Shown: positions 15,797 through 24,856, numbered from the stretch's first letter. The stretch: DNA of 35,533 bases from Propionibacteriaceae bacterium (GCA_020846255.1 JADLEH010000269.1:1-35533); one strand, 5' to 3'. The notes: generated by a model not told the origin, from the sequence alone. Translations and numbers: made by a program.

Positions 15797-16596
15797 AGCT
15801 GCTCAGCACGCCGATGGGGACCCGCCCCACCGGCAATCGGCCGTGGCTGCGCTGGCTGGCGCTCGCCGTCTTCGTCGTCGCGCTCGCTGCTGCCTTCGTC
15901 AACCTCGGGCGCTGGCAGCTCGACCGGCTGGACCAGCGGCGGGAGCGGAACAGCTCCGTCGTGGTGCACGAGAACTCGCCGGTGGCCGACTTCGCCGCCG
16001 TCTACAACCGGACCATCACCGAGGCCGACCAGTGGCAACGGGTGGCCGTCCGGGGCACGTTCGATCCCGACCACCAGTTCCTGGTCCGCTACCGCAACAG
16101 CGGTCCGGCCAGCGGCTACGAGGTGATCACCCCGCTGCGGACGACCACCGGGGCGTGGGTGTTGGTCGACCGTGGCTTCGGCGCCAAGCGCAACGACGAG
16201 GACTACCCCGCAACGCTGCCGGCCCCGCCGGTCGGCGAGGTGGCCATCGTCGGCTACGTGCGTCGCGACGAGCAGGGCAGCCAGCAGGCGATGACGCCGG
16301 CCCAACCCGGGAACAGCATCCGCCTGGTGAACTCCGCGACGCTGTCCGGCAGCCTGCCCTACCCCGTGGTCAACGGCTTCGTCTCCGTGATCGAGATGAC
16401 CCCCGCCCAGTCCGGTGGGCTGGTTCCGGTCACCCCTCCGGAGCTCACCGAGGGCAATCACTTCTCCTATGCGATTCAATGGTTCACGTTCGCAGGCATG
16501 GCTGGTCTCGGGCTGGTGCTCCTGATCCGGTCCGACGTCCGGGCGATGCGGAGCCCGGCCGTTGCTGCGACCACCGAGCGCGAGGAGGCGCCATGA
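15793..16596 (+). CDS. SURF1-family cytochrome oxidase assembly protein
   Basis: SURF1/Shy1 proteins help insert heme a into cytochrome c oxidase at the membrane. The 267-residue protein has the expected two transmembrane helices, one near the N terminus (about 16-35) directly followed by GRWQLDRLDQRRERN, and one near the C terminus (about 235-253) preceded by HFSYAIQWFTFA. The extracytoplasmic domain between them contains GTFDPDHQFLVRYR and WVLVDRGFG. It overlaps DUF3099 by 4 bp upstream and the META gene by 4 bp downstream. Confidence 0.95.
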   Translation: MKLLSTPMGTRPTGNRPWLRWLALAVFVVALAAAFVNLGRWQLDRLDQRRERNSSVVVHENSPVADFAAVYNRTITEADQWQRVAVRGTFDPDHQFLVRYRNSGPASGYEVITPLRTTTGAWVLVDRGFGAKRNDEDYPATLPAPPVGEVAIVGYVRRDEQGSQQAMTPAQPGNSIRLVNSATLSGSLPYPVVNGFVSVIEMTPAQSGGLVPVTPPELTEGNHFSYAIQWFTFAGMAGLGLVLLIRSDVRAMRSPAVAATTEREEAP

Positions 16597-17375
16597 GGAA
16601 GTACGTGATCGCAACGATCGGGCTGCTCGCGCTGCTGGCTGCGTGCACCTCGTCGAGCCCAGCCGTCCCGGGCAGCCCTTCGGCGGCAGTCCCCAGCCTC
16701 GCCGGCAGCAGCTGGGTGGTCACCGGGATCACCGGGGCGAACACGCTCGCGGACAACCGGCCGACGCTGGAGTTCGATGGCGACCGGGTCTCCGGGAACG
16801 CGAGCTGCAACCGGTTCAACGCCAGCTACACCCAGACCGGCGGCGAACTCAAGGTCAGCCCGGCCGCGATGACCATGATGGCCTGCTCGCCGGCAGCGGT
16901 GATGAGCCAGGAACAGGCCTTCGCCAAGGCCCTGGCCGCAGTGGCCGGCGTCCGTACGGCCGGCACCGGGCTCGACCTGCTGGATGCCACCGGGAACGTG
17001 GTGCTGACCCTGGCGCCCGCCCCGCCCGAGCCGGCGAAGCCACTGGAGGGAACCAAGTGGCAGCTCTCCGGGATCATCGGGTCGGGGACGGTGTCCTCGC
17101 CGGTCGCCGGCACGACGGTCAGCCTCAGCATCTCCGGCGGTGAGCTCACCGGTAAGGCCTGCAACACGTTCCGGGGCACCGTCGAGGTCTCGGGCGGCAG
17201 CTTCAAGGCCGGCCCGCTGATGAGCACGAAGATGGCCTGCGCCAAGGCTGAGGAGGGCACCCAGGAGACCCAGGTGCTGAAGACGCTGCAGGCCGCCAGC
17301 AGCTATGCCATCGACGGCAGCACCCTCACGCTGAAGGCCCCGGACGGCTCCGGCCTGGAGTTCCGAGCCGCGTAG
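16593..17375 (+). CDS. lipoprotein with two META domains
   Basis: The 260-residue product begins with a lipoprotein signal (MRKYVIATIG, then LLALLAAC with the lipidated cysteine at 18), so it is anchored outside the membrane. Two META/HslJ-type repeats follow, at about 36-130 (AGSSWVVTG, then CNRFNASY, then MMAC) and about 147-240 (EGTKWQLSG, then CNTFRGTV, then KMAC). Each keeps the two cysteines and the NxF core of the family. META proteins are linked to heat and antibiotic stress, but their biochemistry is unclear. ATG at 16593 overlaps the SURF1 stop by 4 bp and follows GAGGAGG. Confidence 0.9.
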   Translation: MRKYVIATIGLLALLAACTSSSPAVPGSPSAAVPSLAGSSWVVTGITGANTLADNRPTLEFDGDRVSGNASCNRFNASYTQTGGELKVSPAAMTMMACSPAAVMSQEQAFAKALAAVAGVRTAGTGLDLLDATGNVVLTLAPAPPEPAKPLEGTKWQLSGIIGSGTVSSPVAGTTVSLSISGGELTGKACNTFRGTVEVSGGSFKAGPLMSTKMACAKAEEGTQETQVLKTLQAASSYAIDGSTLTLKAPDGSGLEFRAA

Positions 17376-18181
17376 TGGGAATCGAGGGGGCAATCGACCT
17401 GCTCGCCTGCCCGCTCTGCCGGTCGGCGCTCGGGCTGGCCCGGGGCTCCCTGGCCTGCCCCAACGGGCACAGCTTCGACCTGGCCCGGCAGGGCTACGCG
17501 AACCTGTTGGGCGGACCCGAGCCGGCCAACGCCGACACCCCGGCGATGCTGGCGGCCCGCGCCCGGGTCCATGCCGCCGGGATCTTCGAGCCGGTCGCAG
17601 CCCAGGTCGCGGCCCAGCTCGCCGGGAGGACTTCGCTGCTCGAGGTGGGTTCCGGCACCGCCCACTACCTCGCCAGGGCCCTCGGCACCGACCCGCTGGC
17701 CGTGGGCCTGGCCCTCGACGTCTCGAAGGCTGCAGCCAGGGCCGCGGCCCGCGCCGATCGAAGGATCGCGGCTCTCGTCGCCGACGTCTGGCGGCCACTG
17801 CCGGTCCGCGACCGTTGCCTGGACGGCGTCCTGTGTGTCTTCGCGCCCCGCAACGTCCCCGAATTCGCCCGTGTCCTGCGGCCGGACGGCCACCTCGTGG
17901 TCGTCACCCCACGGCCGGGGCACCTGGCCGGGCTGCGGGACCGGCACGGGTTGCTCCAGGTGCCGTCCGACAAGGCCGAACAGCTGGTCACCGCGACCTC
18001 GGAGTTCTTCGGCCTGCTGGAAACCAGGGTGCTGCTGCGGCAGGTCCCGGTGACCGCCGGCCAGGCCGCCGACCTGATCGCGATGGGCCCGAACGCCTTC
18101 CACCGGTTACCCGAGGACGTGGCCGGCGGATCGGTGACGATCGACCTGACCGTCCAGACTTTCCGGCCGCTGTCCTCCTGA
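17375..18181 (+). CDS. RlmA-like 23S rRNA guanine-N1 methyltransferase
   Basis: The 268-residue protein starts with the RlmA zinc finger (C12-PL-C15, C28 and H32 in CPNGHSFD, then ARQGYANLL). A Rossmann SAM-binding domain follows (LLEVGSGTAHYLA, about 89-101) and an FAPRN motif near 152. Family members methylate N1 of G745 or G748 in 23S rRNA; the G748 type (TlrB) gives tylosin resistance. Which position is modified here cannot be decided by reading. The GTG start overlaps the previous stop by 1 bp (TAGTG), indicating coupling. Confidence 0.88.
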   Translation: MGIEGAIDLLACPLCRSALGLARGSLACPNGHSFDLARQGYANLLGGPEPANADTPAMLAARARVHAAGIFEPVAAQVAAQLAGRTSLLEVGSGTAHYLARALGTDPLAVGLALDVSKAAARAAARADRRIAALVADVWRPLPVRDRCLDGVLCVFAPRNVPEFARVLRPDGHLVVVTPRPGHLAGLRDRHGLLQVPSDKAEQLVTATSEFFGLLETRVLLRQVPVTAGQAADLIAMGPNAFHRLPEDVAGGSVTIDLTVQTFRPLSS

Positions 18182-18194
18182 GCCCCGCCGCTGG

Positions 18195-18200
18195 GAAGAT
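18195..18200 (+). promoter_or_regulatory. candidate leaderless -10 box (GAAGAT) for the M20 gene
   Basis: GAAGAT sits exactly 6 nt before ATG 18207 in the 25-bp gap after the RlmA-like gene. The same stretch (GGGAAG) could instead act as a weak ribosome-binding site, so this case is ambiguous. Confidence 0.3.
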
Positions 18201-18206
18201 GAGCAC

Positions 18207-19418
18207 ATGGTGACCACCTGGCCGGACGCTGCTGCCACATCCCTGCTGGCCCGGCTGGTGGAACACATCGACCAGGACCTGGTCCATGCCCGCGCCCTGC
18301 GCCGGGAGCTGCACCGCCACCCCGACCTGAGCGGGGCCGAACGGCCGACGGCCGAGCGGCTGCGCAGGGCACTGCCGAACCTGAGGCACACCAGGGTGGC
18401 CGACACCGGCTTCCTGGTCCGGGTCGGCCCGCCCGGTCCGGCGGTCGCCATCCGGGCGGAGCTCGACGCGCTCCCGCTGGTGGAACGCACCGGCGTGGAG
18501 TGGTCCTCCACCAGCGATGCCATGCACGCCTGCGGCCACGACGTGCACCTGGCGGCGCTCTGGTTGCTGCTGCAGGCGGCCCGTCGGGTCGACGACCTGC
18601 CGGTCGGCCTCGTCGGGCTGTTCCAGCCGCGGGAGGAGACCCAGCCCTCCGGGGCCGAGGACGTGGTGTCGTCCCAGCTGCTGGTCGAGCACGAGGTGCG
18701 GGCCGTCATCGGGGGCCATGTCCAGCCACGGGTGCCGGGTGGGGTGATCAGCACCGGCGCCGGGGCGGTGAACGCCGCAGCCGACCAGTTCGACATCGTC
18801 GTCCACGGCGAGCCGGGCCATGGCGCCTACCCGCAGGTGGCGATCGACCCGGTCCCGATCCTGGCCTCGATCGTCCTCGGGCTCCACGAGCTGGTCAGCC
18901 GCACCATCGATCCGGTCCACCCCGCTGTGGTCACGGTCGGCCGGATGGACGCCGGCACAGCGCACAACATCATCCCCGAGTCGGGCTCGTTGCACGGGGT
19001 GATCCGCACGATGTACGAGAGCGACCGGACGCACCTGCACGCAGCCATCCGGCGGCTGGCCGAGCACACCGCCGCAGCCCGCGGGGCGCGCGCCGAGGTG
19101 ACGCTGACGGTCGGGGACCCGGTGCTCAACAACGACCGCCGCCTGGTGCAGTTCGTCGACCCGCTGCTCACCCACCTCGGGCTGCCGGTGGCCCACGAGC
19201 CGTTCCGCTCGTGCGGCGCGGACGACTTCTCGCACTACTCCCGGCTGGCACCCATCCTGATGATGTTCGTCGGCACCGGGGCCCCGGCGAGCGGGGCGCG
19301 GCACCGGGTCGGCCTGCACCATCCGACGTTCCTGCCGCCAGAGGAGTCCATCCGGCACCTGGCTCTCGCGCTGGCCGCCGGCTACGTTGGCGGCGTCCAG
19401 CTCGCACAGCGTAACTGA
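18207..19418 (+). CDS. M20-family amidohydrolase (M20D type)
   Basis: A 403-residue zinc-dependent hydrolase of the N-acyl-amino-acid or hippurate/indole-acetyl-amino-acid hydrolase type. Signatures are LRRELHRHPDLSG (31-43), ACGHDVH with C109, H111 and H114, the QPREE segment with the catalytic glutamates (140-145), GHVQPRVPGG (170-179), and the dimerisation (lid) domain starting near 190 (AADQFDIVVHGEPGHGAYP). FRSCGADDFSHYS near 333-345 carries the last active-site residues. Cysteine in the metal site marks the M20D branch. The substrate is unknown. It ends 7 bp from the convergent gabT. Confidence 0.9.
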   Translation: MVTTWPDAAATSLLARLVEHIDQDLVHARALRRELHRHPDLSGAERPTAERLRRALPNLRHTRVADTGFLVRVGPPGPAVAIRAELDALPLVERTGVEWSSTSDAMHACGHDVHLAALWLLLQAARRVDDLPVGLVGLFQPREETQPSGAEDVVSSQLLVEHEVRAVIGGHVQPRVPGGVISTGAGAVNAAADQFDIVVHGEPGHGAYPQVAIDPVPILASIVLGLHELVSRTIDPVHPAVVTVGRMDAGTAHNIIPESGSLHGVIRTMYESDRTHLHAAIRRLAEHTAAARGARAEVTLTVGDPVLNNDRRLVQFVDPLLTHLGLPVAHEPFRSCGADDFSHYSRLAPILMMFVGTGAPASGARHRVGLHHPTFLPPEESIRHLALALAAGYVGGVQLAQRN

Positions 19419-19425
19419 GCCGGGA

Positions 19426-20772
19426 TCAGCCCACAGCCTCCGTGAAAGACTCGGCAAGGATGTCCAGGGCTTCGGCGAGCAGGGCGGGTTCGATCACCAG
19501 CGGCGGCAGCATCCGGATCACGTTCCCGTAGGTCCCGCACCCGAGTGCGACCAGGCCGCGGCGCGCGCAACCGGCCAGCACAGCCTTCGTCAGGGCCGCG
19601 TCCGGCGTCTTCGACCCGTCCGGACGCACCAGCTCGATCGCCATCATCGCCCCACGGCCACGCACCTCACCGATCTGGGGGAACTCGGCAGCGAGCCGGG
19701 ACAGCCGCTGCTCGAGCTCTTGGCCGATCAGCCGGGCACGGCCGGCCAGGTCGTTGCCCGTCATCGTCTCGATCGCTGCGAGCGCCGCGGCGCAGGAGAC
19801 CGGGTTGCCGCCGTAGGTCCCGCCGAGACCGCCGACCACCGGGGCGTCCATGATCTCCGCCCTTCCGGTGACAGCGGCTATCGGCAGTCCCCCGCCGAGG
19901 GCCTTGGCCGTTGCGATCAGGTCCGGGACGACACCCTCGTGCTCGCAGGCGAACCAGTCCCCGGTGCGGCAGAACCCGGTCTGCACCTCGTCGGCGATGA
20001 AGACGATGCCGTGCTCGGTGCACCACTGGGCGAGTCGGGCCACGAAGCCGGGGGCAGGGACGATGAAGCCGCCCTCACCCTGGATCGGCTCGAGGATCAC
20101 AGCCGCGAGGTTCTCCTCCCCCACCTGCACGTGCACCTGGGACACGAACTGGGCGAACGCCTCCTCAGCGCAGTTCTCCGGCCCGGTCGGCCACCGGTAC
20201 GGGTAGGCCATCGGCATCCGGTACACCTCGGGGGCGAACGGCCCGAAGCCCTGCTTGTAGGGCTGCACCTTCGCGGTCAGCGCCATCGTCAGGTTGGTGC
20301 GCCCGTGGTAGGCGTGGTCGAAGGCGACCACGGCCTTCCGGCCGGTGTGGACGCGAGCGATCTTGATCGCGTTCTCCACGGCCTCGGCCCCGGAGTTGAA
20401 CAGCGCCGACTTCTTCTCGTGGTCCCCCGGGGTGACCTCGGCCAGCTTCTCGCAGAGTTCCACGTAGCCCGGGTACGGCGTGACCATGAAGCAGGTGTGC
20501 GTGAACCGGGCCACCTGCCCGGTTACTGCCGCCACCACCCCCGGGTCGGCGTGGCCGACGGAGGCCACGGCGATGCCCGAACCGAGGTCGATCAGGTGGT
20601 TGCCGTCGACGTCTACCAGGATGGCGCCCTCGGCCCGGTCGATGTAGACCTCGAGGCCGACGCTGACGGCGCTGGATACTGCCGCCCGGCGCCGGGTGGC
20701 CAGTTCGCGGGAGAGCGGTCCCGGGATCTCGGTGACGAGCTTGCGGGACTGCTCGATCGGGGTGGTTGTCAC
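19426..20772 (-). CDS. gabT: 4-aminobutyrate aminotransferase
   Basis: A class III PLP aminotransferase of 448 residues expected to convert GABA and 2-oxoglutarate to succinate semialdehyde and glutamate. Visible features are NSGAEAVENAIKIAR (126-140), FDHAYHGRTN (151-160), the EPIQGEGGF glutamate region (228-236), D261 in FIADEVQTGFCRTG, and the PLP lysine K290 in ATAKALGGGLPIAA. The start is a GTG that overlaps the saccharopine-dehydrogenase-like gene by 4 bp (GTGA). It is last in the polyamine operon, completing the route from GABA. The same enzyme type can accept 5-aminovalerate, so cadaverine-derived substrates are possible. Confidence 0.93.
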   Translation of the reverse strand: MTTTPIEQSRKLVTEIPGPLSRELATRRRAAVSSAVSVGLEVYIDRAEGAILVDVDGNHLIDLGSGIAVASVGHADPGVVAAVTGQVARFTHTCFMVTPYPGYVELCEKLAEVTPGDHEKKSALFNSGAEAVENAIKIARVHTGRKAVVAFDHAYHGRTNLTMALTAKVQPYKQGFGPFAPEVYRMPMAYPYRWPTGPENCAEEAFAQFVSQVHVQVGEENLAAVILEPIQGEGGFIVPAPGFVARLAQWCTEHGIVFIADEVQTGFCRTGDWFACEHEGVVPDLIATAKALGGGLPIAAVTGRAEIMDAPVVGGLGGTYGGNPVSCAAALAAIETMTGNDLAGRARLIGQELEQRLSRLAAEFPQIGEVRGRGAMMAIELVRPDGSKTPDAALTKAVLAGCARRGLVALGCGTYGNVIRMLPPLVIEPALLAEALDILAESFTEAVG

Positions 20773-22013
20773 CGGTCCTCCAGCCCCCACGCCGAACCGA
20801 ACCCGGCCGGCTCCGCGCCGGCGAGCAGGTCGAGGAACGGCACGGCGTCGAACGCCTCCGGCCCGCGGATGCCGGTGCCGGACCACTCCCCGGAAGCGAG
20901 CAGCTCGAGGGCGACCACCGGGTTGATCGCCGTCTGCCAGACCACGCACTGGGCCCCGAACTCGGCCATCGACCACTCGTTGTCGACCACGTGGTAGAGG
21001 TAGGTGCGCCGTGGCCGGCCGTCCTTCCCGGTACCGGTGACGTACAGCCCGGCGCAGGTCTTGCCGGTCATCCGGGGCCCGATCGTCGCCGGGTCCGGCA
21101 GCACCGCGGCCACGACGTCCCGCGGTGAGACCTCCACGCCCTTCACCCGGACCGGGGTGGTCGCGTCCAGGCCGAGGGCGTGCAGCACCTTCAGCACGCC
21201 GATGAACTCGTCGCCGAGCCCGTACTTGAACGTGACCCGCCCGGCCTCCACCCAGCGCGGCATCAGGAGCACCTCCTCGTGCTCCACATTGACGCACTCG
21301 ACCGGCCCGATCCCGGCCGGGAAGTCGAACACCTCCGGCTCGCTGAACGGCTCCGTCGTGAACCAGCCGCGGTCACGCTCGAAGATGACCGGCGGGTTCA
21401 GGCACTCCTCGATGGTCGTCCAGATGGAGAAGCTGGGCGCGAAGATCTCCGTGCCGTTGTCGTCCCGCACCACCAGGTTGGCGCCGTCCCTGGTCCCCAG
21501 CTCCTCGATCTCGCTGAACAGGTGGTCGGCGGCATAGCGGGCGAAGACGTCGGAGAGCCCCGGCTCGACACCGATCCCGACCAGTGCCAGCCGTCCGGCC
21601 GCCTCCCACCTGCCGGCCTGGGCGAACTGCTCGTCACCGAGCTTGACGCCGACCTCGGTGTAGGGCTTCTCCGGGTGCGGACGGGAGAGGCTCATCGCCA
21701 TGTCCAGGTAGTCCGCCCCGGCGTCGAAGGCCCCGTTGAAGATGCTCATCACGAACCGGGGGTCGACTGCGTTCAGCACGTGGGTGACCCGGTGCTCCAG
21801 GGCCAGCGCCGTCACCGATGCCGGGTCCGAGGCGTCCACCCTTGCCGCGACGAACCTGCCGGCACCCCCGCCGGCCTCGGCTGCGGCCACCGCTGCCTCC
21901 GCCCTGGCCAGGTCGTAGTCGGCCATCACCATCAGGTCGAAGAACCCCCGCCGGGCTGCGATGCGGGCGACCGCGTCACCCACCCCGCCGGCACCAACCA
22001 CCAGTACGCGCAT
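20769..22013 (-). CDS. saccharopine dehydrogenase-family oxidoreductase of the polyamine operon
   Basis: The 414-residue protein has an N-terminal Rossmann domain (RVLVVGAGGVGDAVARIAARR, cofactor motif GAGGVG at 7-12, MADYDLARA after the second strand). Its middle and C-terminal regions are typical of the LYS9/LysDH/carboxynorspermidine dehydrogenase family (VTHVLNAVDPRF, ADYLDMAMS, VGIGVEPGLSDVFARYA, and a closing GIRGPEAFDAVPFLDLL). Family members oxidise or form secondary amines or act on lysine. It lies inside the putrescine operon: its ATG overlaps the permease stop by 1 bp, and gabT overlaps its own end. A polyamine, carboxy-polyamine or lysine-derived substrate is therefore likely but unproven. 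Confidence 0.85.
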   Translation of the reverse strand: MRVLVVGAGGVGDAVARIAARRGFFDLMVMADYDLARAEAAVAAAEAGGGAGRFVAARVDASDPASVTALALEHRVTHVLNAVDPRFVMSIFNGAFDAGADYLDMAMSLSRPHPEKPYTEVGVKLGDEQFAQAGRWEAAGRLALVGIGVEPGLSDVFARYAADHLFSEIEELGTRDGANLVVRDDNGTEIFAPSFSIWTTIEECLNPPVIFERDRGWFTTEPFSEPEVFDFPAGIGPVECVNVEHEEVLLMPRWVEAGRVTFKYGLGDEFIGVLKVLHALGLDATTPVRVKGVEVSPRDVVAAVLPDPATIGPRMTGKTCAGLYVTGTGKDGRPRRTYLYHVVDNEWSMAEFGAQCVVWQTAINPVVALELLASGEWSGTGIRGPEAFDAVPFLDLLAGAEPAGFGSAWGLEDR

Positions 22014-22807
22014 CAGTGCGCTCCCTTTCTTCTTCTTGCCCCGACCGTCTGGGCGATCCCGACGATGCCCACGGCTCCGAGGAACATGACTGTGCCGATG
22101 ACGTTGATCTGCACCGGGGTGCCCCGCTGGGCAGCCCCCCAGACGAACATCGGGAAGGTGACGGTCGTCGCCCCGGCGTTGAAGTTCGTGACGATGTAGT
22201 CGTCGAAGCTCAGGGCGAAGGCCAGCAGCGCCCCGGCCGCGATCCCGGGGGCCACCAGCGGGAAGGTGACCTTCCAGAAGGTGCTGGCCGGGGTGGCGTA
22301 GAGGTCGGCGGCCGCCTGCTCCAGCGCCGGGTCGAGCGAAGCCACCCGGGCCTTCACCGTTGTGACGACGAACGAGAGCGTGAACAGGATGTGGGCGATC
22401 AGGATGGTGGTCTGCCCTGCCTGCAGTCCGATCGCGACGAAGAGCGTCAGCAGGGAGGAGCCCATCACCACCTCCGGCGTTGCCATCGGGAAGAACACCA
22501 GCAGGTTCGTCGCCCCGCGACCGCGGAACCGGTACCGGCCGAGCGCGAAGGCCGCCATGGTCCCGATCACCGTCGACACCAGGGACGCGACGACGGCGAC
22601 CCAGAGGCTGAGCCCGAGCGACTCGCACATTCCGGGGCTGGCGCACGGATTGAGCCAGGCGTCGAGCGAGAACTGGTTCCACTGGTAGTTGAAGCGGCCG
22701 TTGGGCTTGTTGAAGGAGAACACCATCACCACGAGGTTCGGCAGCATGATGTAGGCCAGCACCAGCCAGCCGATCACCACGACGGTGTTGCGTCTGATCC
22801 AGGCCAT
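22013..22807 (-). CDS. potC: polyamine ABC transporter permease, PotC type
   Basis: The 264-residue inner-membrane protein has six hydrophobic segments and the EAA loop that docks with the ATPase (LEQAAADLYATPASTFWKV then TFPLVAPGI, about 173-200). Segments near the N terminus (MLPNLVVMVFSFNKPNG) are typical of PotC. It follows the PotB-like gene with a TGATG overlap of 1 bp and is coupled the same way to the next gene. With the neighbouring PotA-, PotB- and PotD-like proteins it would import putrescine and/or spermidine. Confidence 0.93.
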   Translation of the reverse strand: MAWIRRNTVVVIGWLVLAYIMLPNLVVMVFSFNKPNGRFNYQWNQFSLDAWLNPCASPGMCESLGLSLWVAVVASLVSTVIGTMAAFALGRYRFRGRGATNLLVFFPMATPEVVMGSSLLTLFVAIGLQAGQTTILIAHILFTLSFVVTTVKARVASLDPALEQAAADLYATPASTFWKVTFPLVAPGIAAGALLAFALSFDDYIVTNFNAGATTVTFPMFVWGAAQRGTPVQINVIGTVMFLGAVGIVGIAQTVGARRRKGAH

Positions 22808-23727
22808 CAGACCAGCTCCTCGGTGCCGGCAGCGCGCACGTAGCTGCCGACCAGGACGATGATCGTGGCCATCAGGATGAACGAGAGCGCTGCCGCGATC
22901 GGGTAGTCCAGCACCCGCAGGAACTGGGAGTCGATGACCTGCCCGATCATCACCGTCTGGGTGTTGCCGAGCAGCTTCGAGTTGATGTAGTCACCGGCGG
23001 CAGGGATGAAGGTGAGCAGCGTCCCGGAAACCACCCCGGGCAGCGACAGCGGCCAGATCACCTTCCAGAAGGTGTTCCAGCCGTTCGCGTAGAGGTCGCC
23101 GGCGGCTTCCACCAACCGGAAGTCGAGCCGCTCCAGCGAGGTGTAGAGCGGCAGCACCATGAACGGCAGGAAGTTGTAGATCAGGCCACAGATCACTGCG
23201 AACTGCGAACCCAGGAGGGAGTCGTTGCTGGTCAGCCCGACGAACTGCAGTACGTCGGTGAGCCCGGTGGCCCGGAAGAAGGTGGTCACCCAGCCCTCGT
23301 CGGTGAGGATGATCTGCCAGGCCAGCGTCCGGATCAGGAAGTTGGTGAAGAACGGTGCCACCACAAGGACCAGCAACAGGTTCTTGAACCGGCCCGAGCG
23401 GTGCGCGATGAACCAGGCCAGCGGGTACCCGAGCACCAGGGTGCCGACGGTGGCGGAGGCGGCGTAGATGAAGGAGCGCAGGAACTGCGGCCAGTAGCGG
23501 GACAGCGCGTCGGCGTAGTTGCCGAACTCCCAGGTGAGGACGAAGCCGTTGTCGATGTCGCCGGACTGCAGCGACTGGGACGCCAGCGAGATGGTCGGCA
23601 CGACGAAGAACAGGACCAGCCAGGCCAGGCCGGGCGCGAGCAGGAGCAGCGGCGCTGACAGTCCACGGTTGCGGGCGGCGCGTGGGCGTCTTGCGCTGCC
23701 CCCGACCACCGCCTGCGCGAACGCCAT
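22807..23727 (-). CDS. potB: polyamine ABC transporter permease, PotB type
   Basis: A 306-residue permease with a basic cytoplasmic start, six transmembrane segments and the EAA motif LVEAAGDLYANGWNTFWKV followed by IWPLSLPGV (about 213-241). I chose ATG 23725-23727, which overlaps the ATPase stop by 1 bp (TGATG) and follows the operon pattern; in-frame codons further upstream lie inside the ATPase gene and add non-family sequence. The SNDSLLGSQFAVI region and the NSKLLGN segment are typical PotB landmarks. Confidence 0.93.
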   Translation of the reverse strand: MAFAQAVVGGSARRPRAARNRGLSAPLLLLAPGLAWLVLFFVVPTISLASQSLQSGDIDNGFVLTWEFGNYADALSRYWPQFLRSFIYAASATVGTLVLGYPLAWFIAHRSGRFKNLLLVLVVAPFFTNFLIRTLAWQIILTDEGWVTTFFRATGLTDVLQFVGLTSNDSLLGSQFAVICGLIYNFLPFMVLPLYTSLERLDFRLVEAAGDLYANGWNTFWKVIWPLSLPGVVSGTLLTFIPAAGDYINSKLLGNTQTVMIGQVIDSQFLRVLDYPIAAALSFILMATIIVLVGSYVRAAGTEELV

Positions 23728-24851
23728 CAGTCCGCCTCCCGCACGATGAAGGCCTGGTGGGGGTCCCAGCCGAGGGTGACCGCGTCGCCCTGCTGGGCGC
23801 GGGCCGAGCCGTCGTTGGGCTGGGTGACGGTGAGCTCCTGACCCCACGGCATGGCCACGAGGTAGGTGGTGGCGACGCCGGTGAACGAAGCATCCGTGAC
23901 AGTGCCGCCGAGCCGGTTGGCGCTGGGCGGGTCGGCCGGCCCGAGGATCCGCAGCTTCTCCGGACGGATGCCCAGCTGCAGGGCCGCGTCGGTGGCGGAG
24001 AGCTGCGGCCCGACCACCAGCCCGGCGGGGAGCTGGGCCCGGTCCACGACCAGGCCGATGCCGTGGGCGTGCGCCGTGACGAACTCACCACCCGGGTCGG
24101 TGAACCCCTCCAGCGGGAGCAGGTTCGACTGGCCGAGGAAGTTGGCCACGAAGGTCGTCGCCGGGTGGTCGTAGAGGTCGGCTGGCGCGCCGACCTGCTC
24201 CAGGTGACCGGCCCGCATCACCGCGACCGTGTCGGCCATGGTCATGGCCTCCTCCTGGTCGTGGGTCACGTGGATAAACGTGATCCCGACCTCCTGCTGG
24301 ATGCGCTTGAGCTCGATCTGCATCTCGCGCCGCAACTTGAGGTCGAGCGCGCCGAGTGGCTCGTCGAGGAGCAGCACCTCCGGGCGGTTGACGATGGCGC
24401 GGGCCAGTGCCACCCGTTGCTGCATGCCGCCGGAGAGCTGCCGCGGGCGCTGCTTCGCCCGGTCGCTGAGCTTCACCAGCTCCAGCGCCTCCATGGCGCG
24501 CTGCTTCCAGTCGGCGACCTTGAGCTGGCGCAGGCCGAAACCGACGTTGTCGAGCACGTTCAGGTGCGGGAACAGGGCGTAGCTCTGGAAGACCGTGTTC
24601 ACCCGTCGCTGGTAGGCGCGCGTGGCTGTGATGTCCTGTGGGCCGAGGAAGATCCGTCCCGACGTCGGCTGCTCCAGCCCGGCGACCATCCGCAGCGTTG
24701 TGGTCTTGCCGCAGCCGGACGGGCCGAGGAGCGCGAAGAACGAACCGGCCGGCACTTCGAGGCTGATCCCGCCGACAGCGACGAAGTCGTCGAAGGTCCG
24801 GACGAGCTGGTCGAGCTTGAGCTCGCCGCTCGGGCTGCGCGGTGCCGCCAT
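23727..24851 (-). CDS. potA: polyamine ABC transporter ATP-binding protein, PotA type
   Basis: A 374-residue ATPase with Walker A GPSGCGKTT (43-51), Q-loop VFQSYALFPHLNV (87-99), signature LSGGMQQRVALARA (139-152), Walker B LLLDEPLGALD (160-170), the HVTHDQEEAMTMAD switch, and a C-terminal TOBE-type domain (about 270-370) with LGIRPEKLRI. This layout is that of spermidine/putrescine importers. The ATG lies 5 bp after the binding-protein stop, and its 3' end overlaps the PotB-like gene. Confidence 0.94.
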   Translation of the reverse strand: MAAPRSPSGELKLDQLVRTFDDFVAVGGISLEVPAGSFFALLGPSGCGKTTTLRMVAGLEQPTSGRIFLGPQDITATRAYQRRVNTVFQSYALFPHLNVLDNVGFGLRQLKVADWKQRAMEALELVKLSDRAKQRPRQLSGGMQQRVALARAIVNRPEVLLLDEPLGALDLKLRREMQIELKRIQQEVGITFIHVTHDQEEAMTMADTVAVMRAGHLEQVGAPADLYDHPATTFVANFLGQSNLLPLEGFTDPGGEFVTAHAHGIGLVVDRAQLPAGLVVGPQLSATDAALQLGIRPEKLRILGPADPPSANRLGGTVTDASFTGVATTYLVAMPWGQELTVTQPNDGSARAQQGDAVTLGWDPHQAFIVREAD

Positions 24852-24856
24852 CCCAG

